The position numbers were made by a program, and so were the translations under genes. This document shows positions 16,166 through 26,400 of a stretch of 61,406 nucleotides of DNA, in pieces (positions within the stretch are counted from its first letter, which is position 1; the number at the start of each line of letters is the position of its first letter). This DNA is from Mesobacterium_A hydrothermale (GTDB lineage: Bacteria > Pseudomonadota > Alphaproteobacteria > Rhodobacterales > Rhodobacteraceae). The DNA is taken from NCBI RefSeq assembly GCF_035818635.1, contig NZ_JAYLLH010000026.1, positions 1 to 61,406 of the forward strand. Reading direction: 5' to 3'. The notes beneath the pieces are model-generated. The model had not been told where the DNA came from. It saw only the letters and a program-made list of their open reading frames with translations, and did not search any database.

Positions 16166-18853
16166 ATGCCCGCCCCCAATCTTGTTCTCAGCACCAGCTT
16201 TCAAAGCGACAACAGCCTTCAGAACGATTTCCTGGGCAACCAGACGCTGCAGACCTTCACACTGGATCACCAGGCCGCCTGGGATGCAATCATCGCCGGC
16301 GGTCACCCGCTGGAGGCGGCGACAAACGCCGATCCGACCTCGATCCAGGCCACCCGCGTGATCTGGGGCAACCTGTCCAGCGACGGGGTTGAACTGACCG
16401 GCAGCGGGCTGGACCAGGTCTCGGACCTCGAAGCGCTGCAGGCCGCGCTGGAAAACGGCATTGCCTCGGGCGCCTTCGACACGCTGCGCGTGGTGGCCGG
16501 CGGCACCGAGATCGGCCGCCTGACCTTCACCACGGGGGCCATGACCCTGACCAGCGGCACCCAGGTGCTGAGCGTGTCGGGGGGGCTGCCGACCTCGATC
16601 CAGGGGCTGTACGACATGCTGCGGGTGCTGCCCGCCGTGGCCAATTTCAACGCCAACGACCCGGCGCTGACCGAGGCCATCGCGGTGCTGTCGGATTATG
16701 ACATCGACACGCTTCGCCTGGTCGATGGCGACAGCGAACTGATCAACCTGTCGCTGGGCGCAACCCAGCTGTCCCTGACCGCGGTGGGCAACCAGCTGAC
16801 GATCGACGGCACCTTCCCCACCAGCAGCCTTGGCGACATCCTGGGCATGTTGCGCCAGGCCGACCTGCTGGGCATGTCGGGCCAGCTCAACCAGCTCAGC
16901 GACCTGACCGGGGTGGCAATCACCGGCGCGCTGCTGGTGGATGCCGACGGCAACAGGCTGGCGGAAATCGACGGCCCGATCGAGGATGTGAACCCGGTGC
17001 ATTTCACCACCGTGCACGTGGTGGGCACCGACGATCCCGACTACGGCGTCACCGTGCCGGTCTTCAACACCGAAGAGGCCAACGCGATCCTGATCGAAAC
17101 CGGGGCCGGGTTCGACAGCGTGCTGGTCAACGCCTATGACCTGTACGAGGTCGCGCTGGCCCCGCTGACCATCGACCTGGGCGCCGATGGCGGCCTGCTG
17201 ATGCTGCAAGGCGGCGAAGGCCAGATGGTCGAGGTCGATTTCGGCACCGGCCGGGTGATGGCCTCGGGCTACAACTCCGTGGGCATGGGGACCTATGAAC
17301 TCGGCTTTGTCGGCAACCGGGTCGGAGCCGATGGCCAGGGCTTCTACGATGTCAAAGGCGACGACGGCAATTCCCAGTTCGGGCATGGCGGCATCAGCAC
17401 GGTGGTGCGCTATGACGGCGGCGCGGGCACCGATATCTACGAACTGCACTGGGTCGATTTCGGCATTCCCCCCGTCGGCCCGGAAACCCGCGGCATCACC
17501 GAGGCGCAGTTCCTGGCCAACATGCAGATCTACAACCACGACGACAGCTTTCTCGAACTGGTCTACAGCGATGACCGCGGCACGCTGTCCGGCCCGGTCA
17601 TGGGCCAGTTGCTGACCAACGTGGAACGGGTGCTGCTGAGCAATGGCGCCGGCGGCGCCATCGGCCATGACCTGGCCGACCTGGTGGCGCAGATCAATCC
17701 CGGCATGTTGCTGGGCACCGGCAATGCCGACAACATCTCGGGCCTGCGGACCCAGGCCGAGACCCTGCTGGGCCAGGGCGGCGACGACCTGCTGTGGGGC
17801 GACGGGTTCCAGGCAAACTACCAGCCCGACACCGCCGCCACGGTCTATCGCATTTATCAGGCGACACTGGACCGCGCCCCGGATATCGGCGGCCTGAACG
17901 ACTGGACCGGCCGCCTGTCCCAGGCCGAGATCGACCTGCCCTCGGCTGTCGCGGGCTTTGTCAACTCGGCCGAATTCCAGGCCACCTATGGCGCGCTCGA
18001 CAACGCCCAGTTCGTCGAACTTCTGTATCAGAACGTGCTGGGCCGCAGCGCCGACGCCGGCGGTCTGGCCGACTGGACCGGACGGCTCGACACCGGCACC
18101 AGCCGGGCGCAGGTGGTGCTGGGCTTTTCCGAAAGCACCGAGTTCAAGGCCAACACCGCGGCCGAGGCTGCGGCCTTTGCCCGCGATGCCGATCCGGCCA
18201 GCTGGTCGGACGAGATCTTCCGCGCCTACCGCGCCACGCTGGACCGCGACCCCGACATCGGCGGCTTTACCGACTGGGTCGGGCGGCTGTCGACCGGCAC
18301 GCCGCTGGTCAATGCCGTGACCGGCTTTGTCAACTCGGCCGAATTCCAGGCCACCTATGGCCCGCTGGACAACGGCCAGTTCGTCGAACTGCTGTACCAG
18401 AACGTACTGGGCCGCGCCGCCGATGCCGGTGGCCTGTCGGACTGGACCGGGCGTCTGGCCAGCGGCACCAGCCGGGCGCAGGTCGTGCTGGGCTTTTCCG
18501 AAAGCACCGAGTTCAAGGCCAACATGGCCGAGCGGCTGAAGGACTGGATGCGGATGCAGGACAGCGGCGACACGATCATCGGCGGCAGCGATACCAACAC
18601 TGTCGCCGGCGGGCTGTTCTCGGACACGTTCGTCTTCGAACCGGGTGACAGCATCGGCACCAGCGCGACCGTTGTCCTCGATCTCGAACCCTGGGACCGG
18701 GTGCAGTTCAGCGGCTTCATCTACGGCTCGGATCTCGATGCGCTGACCCAGATGACCCAGTCGGGCAACAACGTGGTTTTCTCTGATTACGGGGTAGAGA
18801 TCACCTTCTTCAACACCACCCTGGCCGAGGTCGAAAGCGCGCTGACGCTGTAA
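16166..18853 (+). CDS. Secreted DUF4214 protein 1 (unknown N-terminal head)
   Basis: The 895-residue acidic protein has no signal peptide. Residues 1-550 form a head of unknown fold, partly beta-rich, with short RTX-like words near 525-550 (LLGQGGDDLLWGD). Two DUF4214 units follow (about 558-670 and 682-790), each of two half-repeats such as VYRIYQATLDRAPDIGG and FVELLYQNVLGRSADAGG ending in GFSESTEF. The last 100 residues are the module shared by all six paralogs on this plasmid (FVFEPGD, LEPWDRVQFSGF, MTQSGNNVVFSD). The tail resembles RTX C-termini, so type I secretion is the likely route. The ATG at 16166 is chosen because AGGGGAAAA precedes it; an in-frame GTG at 16139 lacks such a site. 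Confidence 0.82.
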   Translation: MPAPNLVLSTSFQSDNSLQNDFLGNQTLQTFTLDHQAAWDAIIAGGHPLEAATNADPTSIQATRVIWGNLSSDGVELTGSGLDQVSDLEALQAALENGIASGAFDTLRVVAGGTEIGRLTFTTGAMTLTSGTQVLSVSGGLPTSIQGLYDMLRVLPAVANFNANDPALTEAIAVLSDYDIDTLRLVDGDSELINLSLGATQLSLTAVGNQLTIDGTFPTSSLGDILGMLRQADLLGMSGQLNQLSDLTGVAITGALLVDADGNRLAEIDGPIEDVNPVHFTTVHVVGTDDPDYGVTVPVFNTEEANAILIETGAGFDSVLVNAYDLYEVALAPLTIDLGADGGLLMLQGGEGQMVEVDFGTGRVMASGYNSVGMGTYELGFVGNRVGADGQGFYDVKGDDGNSQFGHGGISTVVRYDGGAGTDIYELHWVDFGIPPVGPETRGITEAQFLANMQIYNHDDSFLELVYSDDRGTLSGPVMGQLLTNVERVLLSNGAGGAIGHDLADLVAQINPGMLLGTGNADNISGLRTQAETLLGQGGDDLLWGDGFQANYQPDTAATVYRIYQATLDRAPDIGGLNDWTGRLSQAEIDLPSAVAGFVNSAEFQATYGALDNAQFVELLYQNVLGRSADAGGLADWTGRLDTGTSRAQVVLGFSESTEFKANTAAEAAAFARDADPASWSDEIFRAYRATLDRDPDIGGFTDWVGRLSTGTPLVNAVTGFVNSAEFQATYGPLDNGQFVELLYQNVLGRAADAGGLSDWTGRLASGTSRAQVVLGFSESTEFKANMAERLKDWMRMQDSGDTIIGGSDTNTVAGGLFSDTFVFEPGDSIGTSATVVLDLEPWDRVQFSGFIYGSDLDALTQMTQSGNNVVFSDYGVEITFFNTTLAEVESALTL

Positions 18854-18873
18854 CCTGCCGCAAGCGTTCCCCC

Positions 18874-18915
18874 CCCCCGCGCGCCCGGTCCCGCATCCGG
18901 CCCGGCGCGCGGGGG
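18874..18915 (+). terminator. Strong GC hairpin after DUF4214 protein 1
   Basis: Arms CCCCCGCGCGCC (18874-18885) and GGCGCGCGGGGG (18904-18915) pair perfectly over an 18-base loop, followed by ATGCTTTT. It lies 20 bp after the stop at 18853, as expected for a rho-independent terminator. Confidence 0.65.
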
Positions 18916-18988
18916 ATGCTTTTGCTGACCGGCGCACCCTCTGGCCTTGCCGGGCCGTTTCCCCTGCCCCATCCCGGTGCCAGTGCAA

Positions 18989-19009
18989 AGCCCCCGCAGG
19001 CCGGGGGCT
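18989..19009. terminator. Second hairpin before DUF4214 protein 2
   Basis: AGCCCCCG and CGGGGGCT pair over a 5-base loop. A T-tract follows only weakly on the minus strand. It could be a back-up terminator or a leader structure of the gene at 19113. Confidence 0.4.
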
Positions 19010-19112
19010 GTGACCTAAAATTGTATTTACAAACGTGCGTTTAAAGGAATTATGAGCGCCAGCGCAGCGGGTCCGACCGATCCGGCTGGATTTTGCACAA
19101 GGATATTTCAAC

Positions 19113-21623
19113 ATGGCAATTACCCCGCAAAACGATGTCATCTTCGGCAGCGGCGATGGCTTCTTTGGCCGGCTTGGCAGCAGCCCGGCCTCGGCGGTGC
19201 TCAGCGATGGGCGCATCGCGCTGGTCTGGACCGAATACCAGTATCCCGGCGACGGCAGCATTCCCGGCATCGACTTCGATACCTGGACGCGGGTTCTGAA
19301 CGCCGACGGCACCGCCGCGACCGAGGCCACGATCGTCAACGACACCCGCGTCGGGTCGCATGCCAAGCCCGAGGTCGTCGCGCTGCCCGATGGGGGCTAT
19401 GCCGTCAGCTGGGTCGCCATGACCCGGGCCGAGGTCGCGGGCAGCGGCGACACGGTGTATCTCTATGACGCCTTCCTGCGCAGCTATACCGCCGCCGGCA
19501 CCGCCGAAGGCCCCGCGGTGCAGGTGTCCGAACGCCAAAGCATCTTCGACCCGGCCGACCGAAACTCGATGCTGGCCAGCGAAGTTCAGACCCTGAACCT
19601 GGTCGACCGGGACGCGGGCGGCGCGGTTCTGGTCTATGCCCTGCGCGGCGGCGACGGTGCCTATGACGAAGACGGCACCTGGGCCCGGCTGATCGGCAAC
19701 GATGGCCAGCCCACAGGCAACCCGGTGCGGATCTGGACCGGCAACGTCTTTTCGGTCGAAGCGGCGCAGCTGACCTCGGGCGATTTCGTCTTTATCGAAT
19801 TTGCCGGGGATCTCTACGGCTACAACATCCGCCTGACCGGGGCGGCCCTGACCAACGCCCCCAGTTCGGTCGCGGGGGCCACCGGCCCGGTGGATCTGAG
19901 CCACGATCCACAGCCCGACCAGAACGCTGGCGGCTATGTCTCGGCACCGCGGGTCACGGCGCTGTCAGGGGGCGGCTTTGCCGTGGCCTATGGCTATAAC
20001 GGACAGCTGGGCACCGATAACGATGAATCGATCCGGCTTGACCGGTTCGATGCCGCCGGACAGCTGCAATCGACCGTCACCATTGCCGTGCCCAACGACA
20101 CCGTCCAGCAACCCGGCGAAATCCCCTATCAGATCCTGGGCCTGTCCGGCGGCCGGGTTCTGGTGACATGGAGCCACGCGGTGACCTATGGCGACACCGA
20201 TATCAAGGGCGTGGTGGTCAATGCCGACGGCACCTTCGAAAGCGAACCGGCGGTGATCAATCCCAACACCACCGGTTATCAGTTGCTGGGCGATCTGGGC
20301 CTGCTGCCGACGGGCGATGCGTTCATGACGCTGGCCGACGCGTCCGGCACGCTGATCGGCGGGGTGGCCGACAACATGCACGGCCTGTTCCTGGACCTGC
20401 CCGCTGCCCCAACCGGCGGCGGTGGCGGCGGCGGCACCGAACCCCCGGCCGGCGTCCTCCGCACCGGCACAACCGGGCCGGACGCGCTGACCGGGACCGC
20501 GCAGGCCGACACGCTGATCGGGCTTTCCGGGTCGGATACGGTGTCGGGCGGGGCGGCGGCGGATGTGCTTTATGGCGACAGCTTCCTGGCGGCCTATGCG
20601 CCCGGCCCCGCGGCGCAGGTCTACCGGCTCTACCAGGCCACGCTCGACCGCGCGCCCGATGCCGGTGGCCACCTGGACTGGACCGGGCGGATCGCCGCCG
20701 GCGACATCGACATCCGCGCCGCCGCCGGGGGGTTCGTCAACTCGGCCGAATTCCAGGCCGTCTATGGCGCGCTGACCAACACCCAGTTCGTCGAACTGCT
20801 GTACCAGAACGTGCTGGGCCGCGCCGCCGATGCCGGCGGGCTGGCCAGCTGGGTCGGCCAGCTGGGTGGCGGCGCGACCCGCGCGCAGGTGGTCGTGGGG
20901 TTCTCGGAAAGCCCCGAATTCGTCTCTAACACGGCGGCAGAGGCCACGGCCTTCACCGCCGCGCGCAACCCCGCCGCCTGGTCGGACGAGGTGTTTCGCG
21001 CCTATCACGCCACGCTCGACCGCGATCCCGACCTGGGCGGCTTCACCGACTGGATCGGGCGGCTGGCGGGCGGCACGCCGCTGGTCAACACGATCTCGGG
21101 CTTTGTCAACTCGGCCGAGTTCCAGGCCACCTATGGCGCGCTGACCAACACCCAGTTCGTCCAGCAGCTCTACCAGAACGTGCTGAACCGCGCCGCCGAT
21201 GCCGGCGGCCTGGCCAACTGGGTGGGCCAGCTGGATGGTGGCACAACCCGGGCGCAGGTGGTGCTGGGATTCTCCGAAAGCCCCGAGTTCGTGTCGAATA
21301 TGCGCGCCCCGCTCGAGACCTGGATGCGCGCGCAGGGCCCCGACGACGTGCTGACCGGCGGCCCCGGCGACGACACGCTGGGCGGCGGCGCCTTTGCCGA
21401 CCGTTTCGTCTTTGCCGCCACCGACGCGGGCCAGGACACGGTGCTGGACCTGGAAGCCTGGGACACGCTGGTCTTCGACGGTTTCGGCTATGCCGACGCC
21501 GCCGCCGCGCGCAGCCACATGACCCAGACCGGCGCCGACGTCAGCTTTGCCGACCAGGGCGTCACCGTCCTGCTGGCCAACACCCAGTTGGCACAGATCA
21601 GCGATGACATGATCGCGGTGTAA
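19113..21623 (+). CDS. Secreted DUF4214 protein 2 (beta-propeller-like head)
   Basis: This 836-residue protein lacks a signal peptide. Its head (about residues 10-430) has repeated blade-like segments such as DGRIALVWTEYQYPGDG, GGYAVSWVAMT and GGRVLVTWSHAVTYGD, suggesting a beta-propeller. A poly-glycine linker (GGGGGGG near 440) leads to RTX-like words (LTGTAQADTLIGLSGSDTVSG), then two DUF4214 units (about 502-615 and 626-725) and the shared C-terminal module. The start ATG at 19113 has AAGGA 9 bp upstream. Same secretion logic as its paralogs; the head probably binds or acts on an extracellular target. It runs convergent to ugd, with only 18 bp between the stops. Confidence 0.83.
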   Translation: MAITPQNDVIFGSGDGFFGRLGSSPASAVLSDGRIALVWTEYQYPGDGSIPGIDFDTWTRVLNADGTAATEATIVNDTRVGSHAKPEVVALPDGGYAVSWVAMTRAEVAGSGDTVYLYDAFLRSYTAAGTAEGPAVQVSERQSIFDPADRNSMLASEVQTLNLVDRDAGGAVLVYALRGGDGAYDEDGTWARLIGNDGQPTGNPVRIWTGNVFSVEAAQLTSGDFVFIEFAGDLYGYNIRLTGAALTNAPSSVAGATGPVDLSHDPQPDQNAGGYVSAPRVTALSGGGFAVAYGYNGQLGTDNDESIRLDRFDAAGQLQSTVTIAVPNDTVQQPGEIPYQILGLSGGRVLVTWSHAVTYGDTDIKGVVVNADGTFESEPAVINPNTTGYQLLGDLGLLPTGDAFMTLADASGTLIGGVADNMHGLFLDLPAAPTGGGGGGGTEPPAGVLRTGTTGPDALTGTAQADTLIGLSGSDTVSGGAAADVLYGDSFLAAYAPGPAAQVYRLYQATLDRAPDAGGHLDWTGRIAAGDIDIRAAAGGFVNSAEFQAVYGALTNTQFVELLYQNVLGRAADAGGLASWVGQLGGGATRAQVVVGFSESPEFVSNTAAEATAFTAARNPAAWSDEVFRAYHATLDRDPDLGGFTDWIGRLAGGTPLVNTISGFVNSAEFQATYGALTNTQFVQQLYQNVLNRAADAGGLANWVGQLDGGTTRAQVVLGFSESPEFVSNMRAPLETWMRAQGPDDVLTGGPGDDTLGGGAFADRFVFAATDAGQDTVLDLEAWDTLVFDGFGYADAAAARSHMTQTGADVSFADQGVTVLLANTQLAQISDDMIAV

Positions 21624-21648
21624 GCCGGAACAGGGTCTGGTTCAGACC
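21624..21648. terminator. 3' flank with hairpin between DUF4214 protein 2 and ugd
   Basis: GGTCTG (21634-21639) and CAGACC (21643-21648) form a hairpin over GTT that overlaps the ugd stop codon; no T-run follows. The 16-mer GCCGGAACAGGGTCTG at 21624-21639 recurs exactly after DUF4214 protein 6 (53325-53340). Possible weak bidirectional terminator. Confidence 0.35.
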
Positions 21649-22961
21649 TCGAAGCCAGCCCGGCCGATGCTGTCATAGGCCACGAACCCGGCGTCGCGGG
21701 CGGCTTCGGCGGAATAGATGTTGCGCAGGTCCGCCAGCCGCGGCACCGCCATCATGCCCGCCAGCCGCGACAGGTCGAGCGCGCGGAACTCGTTCCATTC
21801 GGTCAGGATGACCAGCAGGTCGGCGCCCGCGGCGGCGGCATAGGCGTCGGCCTCCCAGCGGACGCCGGGCAACAGCGCCTCGCCCTCGCGGCGGCCCTGT
21901 GGATCGGTCACCGTGACCTGCGCGCCGCCACCGACCAGCGCCGGAACGATGGTCAGGCTGGGGGCTTCGCGCATGTCGTCGGTGTTGGGCTTGAACGTCA
22001 CCCCCAGTACCGCCACCCGGGCGCCGTTGAACGACCCGCCGCACAGGTCGCGCAGCTTGCCGATCATGCGGCGCTTGATCTCTTCGTTGATGTCGATCAC
22101 CGCCTCGGTGATGCGCATCGGCACGCCGTGATCCTGCCCGATCCGCGACAGCGCGCGGGTGTCCTTGGGAAAGCACGACCCGCCATAGCCCGGCCCGGCA
22201 TGCAGGAAGGTCTTGCCGATCCGCCCGTCCAGCCCCATCCCCCGCGACACCTGTTTGACATCGGCGCCGACCTTTTCGCACAGCGCCGCGATTTCGTTGA
22301 TGAAGGTGATCTTGGTCGCAAGGAACGCGTTGGCGGCGTATTTGATCATCTCGGCGCTTTCCAGGTCGGTGGTGACGATCGGGAAATCGCGCAGGTAAAG
22401 CGGGCGATAGATCTCTTCCATGACCTGCGCCGCACGGGCGCTTTCGACCCCGACGATGACCCGGTCGGGGCGCATGAAATCGTCGATCGCGGCGCCTTCG
22501 CGCAGGAATTCGGGGTTCGAGGCCACGTCGAAATCCAGCCCCGGGTTGGCGGCCGCGACCACCCGGGCCACCTGCCGGTTGGTGCCCACCGGCACGGTCG
22601 ACTTGGTCACGATGACCACCGGGCCCTGCGCGGTGCGGGCGATGTCCTCGGCCGCGGCCATGACATATGTCAGGTCGGCATGGCCGTCACCGCGCCGGGT
22701 CGGGGTGCCGACCGCGATGAACACCGCCTGCGCGCCGGCCAGCGCCGCCGGCAGATCGCCGGTGAAGGACAGCCGCCCGGCGGCCACGTTCCGCGCCATC
22801 ATCTGATCGAGCCCCGGCTCATAGATCGGCACCTCGCCGCGGGTCAGCAGGGCGATCTTGGCCGGGTCCTTGTCGACGCAGACCACCTCGTGGCCGAAAT
22901 CGGAAAAGCAGACCCCCGAGACAAGCCCGACATAGCCCGTGCCGATCATTGCGATTTTCAT
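21642..22961 (-). CDS. ugd: UDP-glucose 6-dehydrogenase
   Basis: Ugd oxidises UDP-glucose twice with NAD to UDP-glucuronate, a common acidic sugar donor for capsules. The 439-residue protein begins MKIAMIGTGYVGLVSGVCF (NAD loop), has IAVGTPTRRGDGHADLTYV, VTKSTVPVGT, the catalytic-cysteine segment GPGYGGSCFPKDTRAL and VLGVTFKPNTDDMREAPS, all diagnostic. GGAG lies 8 bp before the ATG at 22961. It is transcribed alone, between two DUF4214 genes, and together with galE gives UDP-sugar variety. Confidence 0.95.
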   Translation of the reverse strand: MKIAMIGTGYVGLVSGVCFSDFGHEVVCVDKDPAKIALLTRGEVPIYEPGLDQMMARNVAAGRLSFTGDLPAALAGAQAVFIAVGTPTRRGDGHADLTYVMAAAEDIARTAQGPVVIVTKSTVPVGTNRQVARVVAAANPGLDFDVASNPEFLREGAAIDDFMRPDRVIVGVESARAAQVMEEIYRPLYLRDFPIVTTDLESAEMIKYAANAFLATKITFINEIAALCEKVGADVKQVSRGMGLDGRIGKTFLHAGPGYGGSCFPKDTRALSRIGQDHGVPMRITEAVIDINEEIKRRMIGKLRDLCGGSFNGARVAVLGVTFKPNTDDMREAPSLTIVPALVGGGAQVTVTDPQGRREGEALLPGVRWEADAYAAAAGADLLVILTEWNEFRALDLSRLAGMMAVPRLADLRNIYSAEAARDAGFVAYDSIGRAGFEV

Positions 22962-23169
22962 ACCGGTTCTCCCGTTCTGCCCTGCGGCCCGATCCGGCCC
23001 CGCTTATCCCGACCCGGCCGCGGGGAAGTCAAGCACCCTCGCCGACCGGACCGGCCGGTTTCCGCCCCCGGGACCGCGCGCAGGCCGGGGTTGACAAAGC
23101 CGAGTCACCGGGCGGGGCGGGTGTTTTCCGCCGCCGCCCCGCGCCTGACAGGTCTGGCGACGGTTTGCC

Positions 23170-23187
23170 AAAAAAGTTGCCTTTTTT
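23170..23187. terminator. A/T-stem hairpin
   Basis: AAAAAAG and CTTTTTT pair perfectly over the loop TTGC. It stands alone in GC-rich surroundings and only 18 bp before a classical terminator. Confidence 0.35.
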
Positions 23188-23204
23188 GTCGGCGCTTGTC
23201 CCGG

Positions 23205-23237
23205 CCCCGTGCGCCGCTGCGGCGCGGCGGGGTTTTT
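23205..23237 (+). terminator. Rho-independent terminator-like element in the leader of the large gene
   Basis: A GC hairpin (CCCCG and CGGGG outer pairs, GCGCCG-CTG-CGGCGC inner stem) ends at 23232 and is followed at once by TTTTT. The plus-strand direction and the place 205 bp before the ATG at 23442 mean it either insulates the gene or acts as an attenuator in its leader. Confidence 0.6.
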
Positions 23238-23441
23238 CCTTGCACCACGCCCGGTTAGGCCGCAGCGCTGTCGCCGGCAGGGAAACAGACTGTCGCTTAC
23301 AAGCCGCACCTTGGCCTCAATCGTAACGTTTTCCCAACCCAGGATTGCTCTGACGAAAGCCAGGCAGGCAAAAACCTGTCATAAATGTCATGCCGGAAGG
23401 CATCTTTTCCATCCACCAGACCACTCCGGGGCCGTTTTCTC

Positions 23442-26400
23442 ATGGATACTCTTTTCGACGACGGCACCGCACTGCAGCCCCCGCTTTCCGCGGCGTTCGA
23501 ACCGAACGACAGCGTGACAACCGCAGCGACGATCGACTCGGGCAGTTACACGATCACCGGGGAAGGCCAGGACTGGTACCAGTTCGACGTGCAGGCCGGC
23601 TATTTCGAAGTGACGATGACGCCGGACGATCCGACGCAGAACTACAACCTTGTGCTGCGCAATGCCAGCAACGCGCCGATCGCCGCGAATTTTACCGACA
23701 ACGGCGCCGAAACGATTTCCCAGATGCTGCCCACCGCGGGCACCTATTACCTGTTCATCTCGACCGCGCAGTTCGGGGCCAACCCGCCCGCGGGCACGGC
23801 GCTGAACTACACGCTGAACCTGGACCTGCCGCAAGAGGTGCCGGCCGACAACAACAACACCATGACCACGGCCACGCTGCTGGCCGAGGGCAGCCACCAG
23901 ATCCTCGGGCGCGAGGTCGACTGGCATCAGCTGGACGCCACCGCCGGGTTCATGACCGTCAACATGACCGCGCAGGCCCTGCTGGACGACGCCCGCGACA
24001 CCCGCGACGACCCGCGCGACCTGAACCTGGCGCTGTTCAACAGTGCCGGGCAGGTGGTGGCCTCCAGCCCGTCGTCGGGCAACAGCGAAAACTTCACCTA
24101 CCTGATCCCGGCCGACGGCACCTATTTCCTGCGGGTGATGACGGCGCAGTTCGGCACCGGCGCGCCCGATGGCACCGTGCTCAGCTACAGTCTCGATGTC
24201 GATTACGCCGAGCCGCTGACCCCCGATGGCAACGACAGCCTGACCACCGCCAGCCCCCTGGCCGAAGGCACAACCGCCTTCAGCGGCACCGGGCAGGACT
24301 GGCACCGCATCGACAGCACCTCGGGGCTGCTGGGGCTGACCCTGACCCCGGATGAAACCACCTGGCCCGATGGCCGCCCGGTGCAGCTGAACCTGACCCT
24401 GTTCAATTCCTCGGGCGTGGTGATCGACTCGGGTGGGGCTGGCGACGGCATCAAGTCGATCAGCAAGCTGCTGTCGCAGGACGGCACCTATTACGCCCGG
24501 GTGTTCTGGGCCGACCGGCCCGACGGGGTCGACAACGTGCCGCTGAATTATACCCTGGCGCTGGATCTGCCCGACGTCGGCGGGGCCGAGGACAACGACA
24601 CCCGCTCCACCGCCGACACCCTGACCGAAGGCACCGCCAGCCACACCGGCACCGGTATCGACTGGTACCGGTTCGAAAGCCTGTCGGGGGTGATCAACCT
24701 GTCGCTGACCGAAACCGGCACCGCCCCCGACGGCAGCGCGATGCACCTCAACATGGTGCTGGAGGCCGAAGACGGCACCACCCTGGGCTCGGCCAGCGGC
24801 CCGACCGCGACCAAGGACATCAGCCGGCTGGTGGGCAGCAACGGCACCTATTACCTCAAGGTGTTCTGGGAAACCTACCCCGATGGCGCGCCCAATGGCA
24901 CGCAGCTGCAATACGACCTGACGCTGGATCTGCCCGCGGCCAACACCCCCGAGGAAAACGACACCCCCACCACCGCACCGCTGCTGCCCGAGGGCACCGG
25001 ATCGTTCACCGGCACCGGGGTCGACTGGCACCGGATCGAAAGCCCCTCGGGGCTGATCAACTTCTCGCTGACCGAAACCGGCACCGCCCCTGACGGCACC
25101 GCGATGACCCTGAACATGGTGCTGACCGATATCGACGGCACGGTGCGCGCCTCGACCGACAGCGGCGCCACCACCAAGACGCTCAGCAACCTGATCGGCA
25201 CCGGCGGGACCTATTTCCTCAAGGTGTTCTGGGCCCCCTACCCCTATGGCGCGCCCAATGGCGTGGAATTGAAATACGATCTGACGCTGGATCTGCCCGC
25301 CAACAACGAAGGCGAAGCCAACGACAGCCGCGCCACCGCCCCCACCCTGGACGAGGGCACCACCTCTTTCACCGGCACCACCGTCGACTGGCACCGGATC
25401 GAAAGCCCCTCGGGGCTGATCAACTTCTCGCTGACCGAAACCGGCACCACCCCCGATGGCGATCCGATGACGCTGAACATGGTGCTGGAAAACGCCTCGG
25501 GCGATCAGTTGGCCTCGGTCGACAGCAACAGCAGCACCAAGACCCTGAGCAAGCTGCTGGGCAGCGACGACACCTATTTCCTCAAGGTGTTCTGGGCGCC
25601 CTTCCCCAGCGGCGCGCCCAATGGCGTGCAGTTGCAATACGACCTGACGCTGGATCTGCCCGACATCGACGCGGCCGAGCCGAACGACAGCCGCGACACC
25701 GCCCCGACCCTGGCCGCGGGCACCACCAATCACACCGGCACCGGGGTCAACTGGCACCGCATCGACAGCCCGTCGGGCCTGCTGAACCTGTCGATGACCC
25801 AGAACAGCACCGCCCCCGACGGCACCGAGATGAACCTCAACATCGTGCTGGAAGACGCCGATGGCATCCAGCTGGCCTCGAACGACAGCCTCGACGCGAT
25901 CAAGACGCTGGCCGACCTGCTGCCGCGCGACGGCAGCTATTACCTCAAGGTGTTCTGGGCGCCCTTCCCCAACGGCGCGCCGAACGGCACCCAGCTCAGC
26001 TATGCGCTGACGCTGGACCTGCCCACCGCGGACCCGGCCGAGGCCGACGACGTGCAGTCCACCGGCACGCTGGTGACCGCCGACACCACGCTCGCGAACC
26101 ATACCGGCACCGATGTCGACTGGTACCGGATCGTTTCCGGCCCGGGCATGATGAAATTCAACATGAGCCACCTTGCCGGCACCGCGCCGGATGGCGAGCT
26201 GATGGATCTCAACATGCAGCTGTACGACGCCAACAACCAGCCGGTCGGCGGCGAGGCGATCGATTTCGCCGACGAAAGCTTTACCGTGCTGGCGCCGGTG
26301 ACGGGGACCTATTACCTCAAGGTGTTCTGGGCCCCGTTCCAGAACGGCGCGCCCAACGGCACACAGCTGCGCTACAGCCTGGACATCGACCTGCCCGACA

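Larger units (their letters stand above)
22962..23441. other. Intergenic region upstream of the 1864-residue secreted protein
   Basis: 480 bp with no gene that I can support. It holds two hairpins (23170-23187 and 23205-23237) and a small hairpin ATGCC-GGAA-GGCAT at 23390-23403 followed by CTTTT, close to the start codon at 23442. The divergent promoters of ugd and of the downstream gene must lie here, but I cannot fix them. Confidence 0.5.

Noticed and set aside
17834..18500. Regular DNA repeats that might suggest a CRISPR or tandem array
   Set aside because: The repeats are coding, about 150 and 370 bp in period, and translate to DUF4214 half-units; there are no short repeats with unique spacers.
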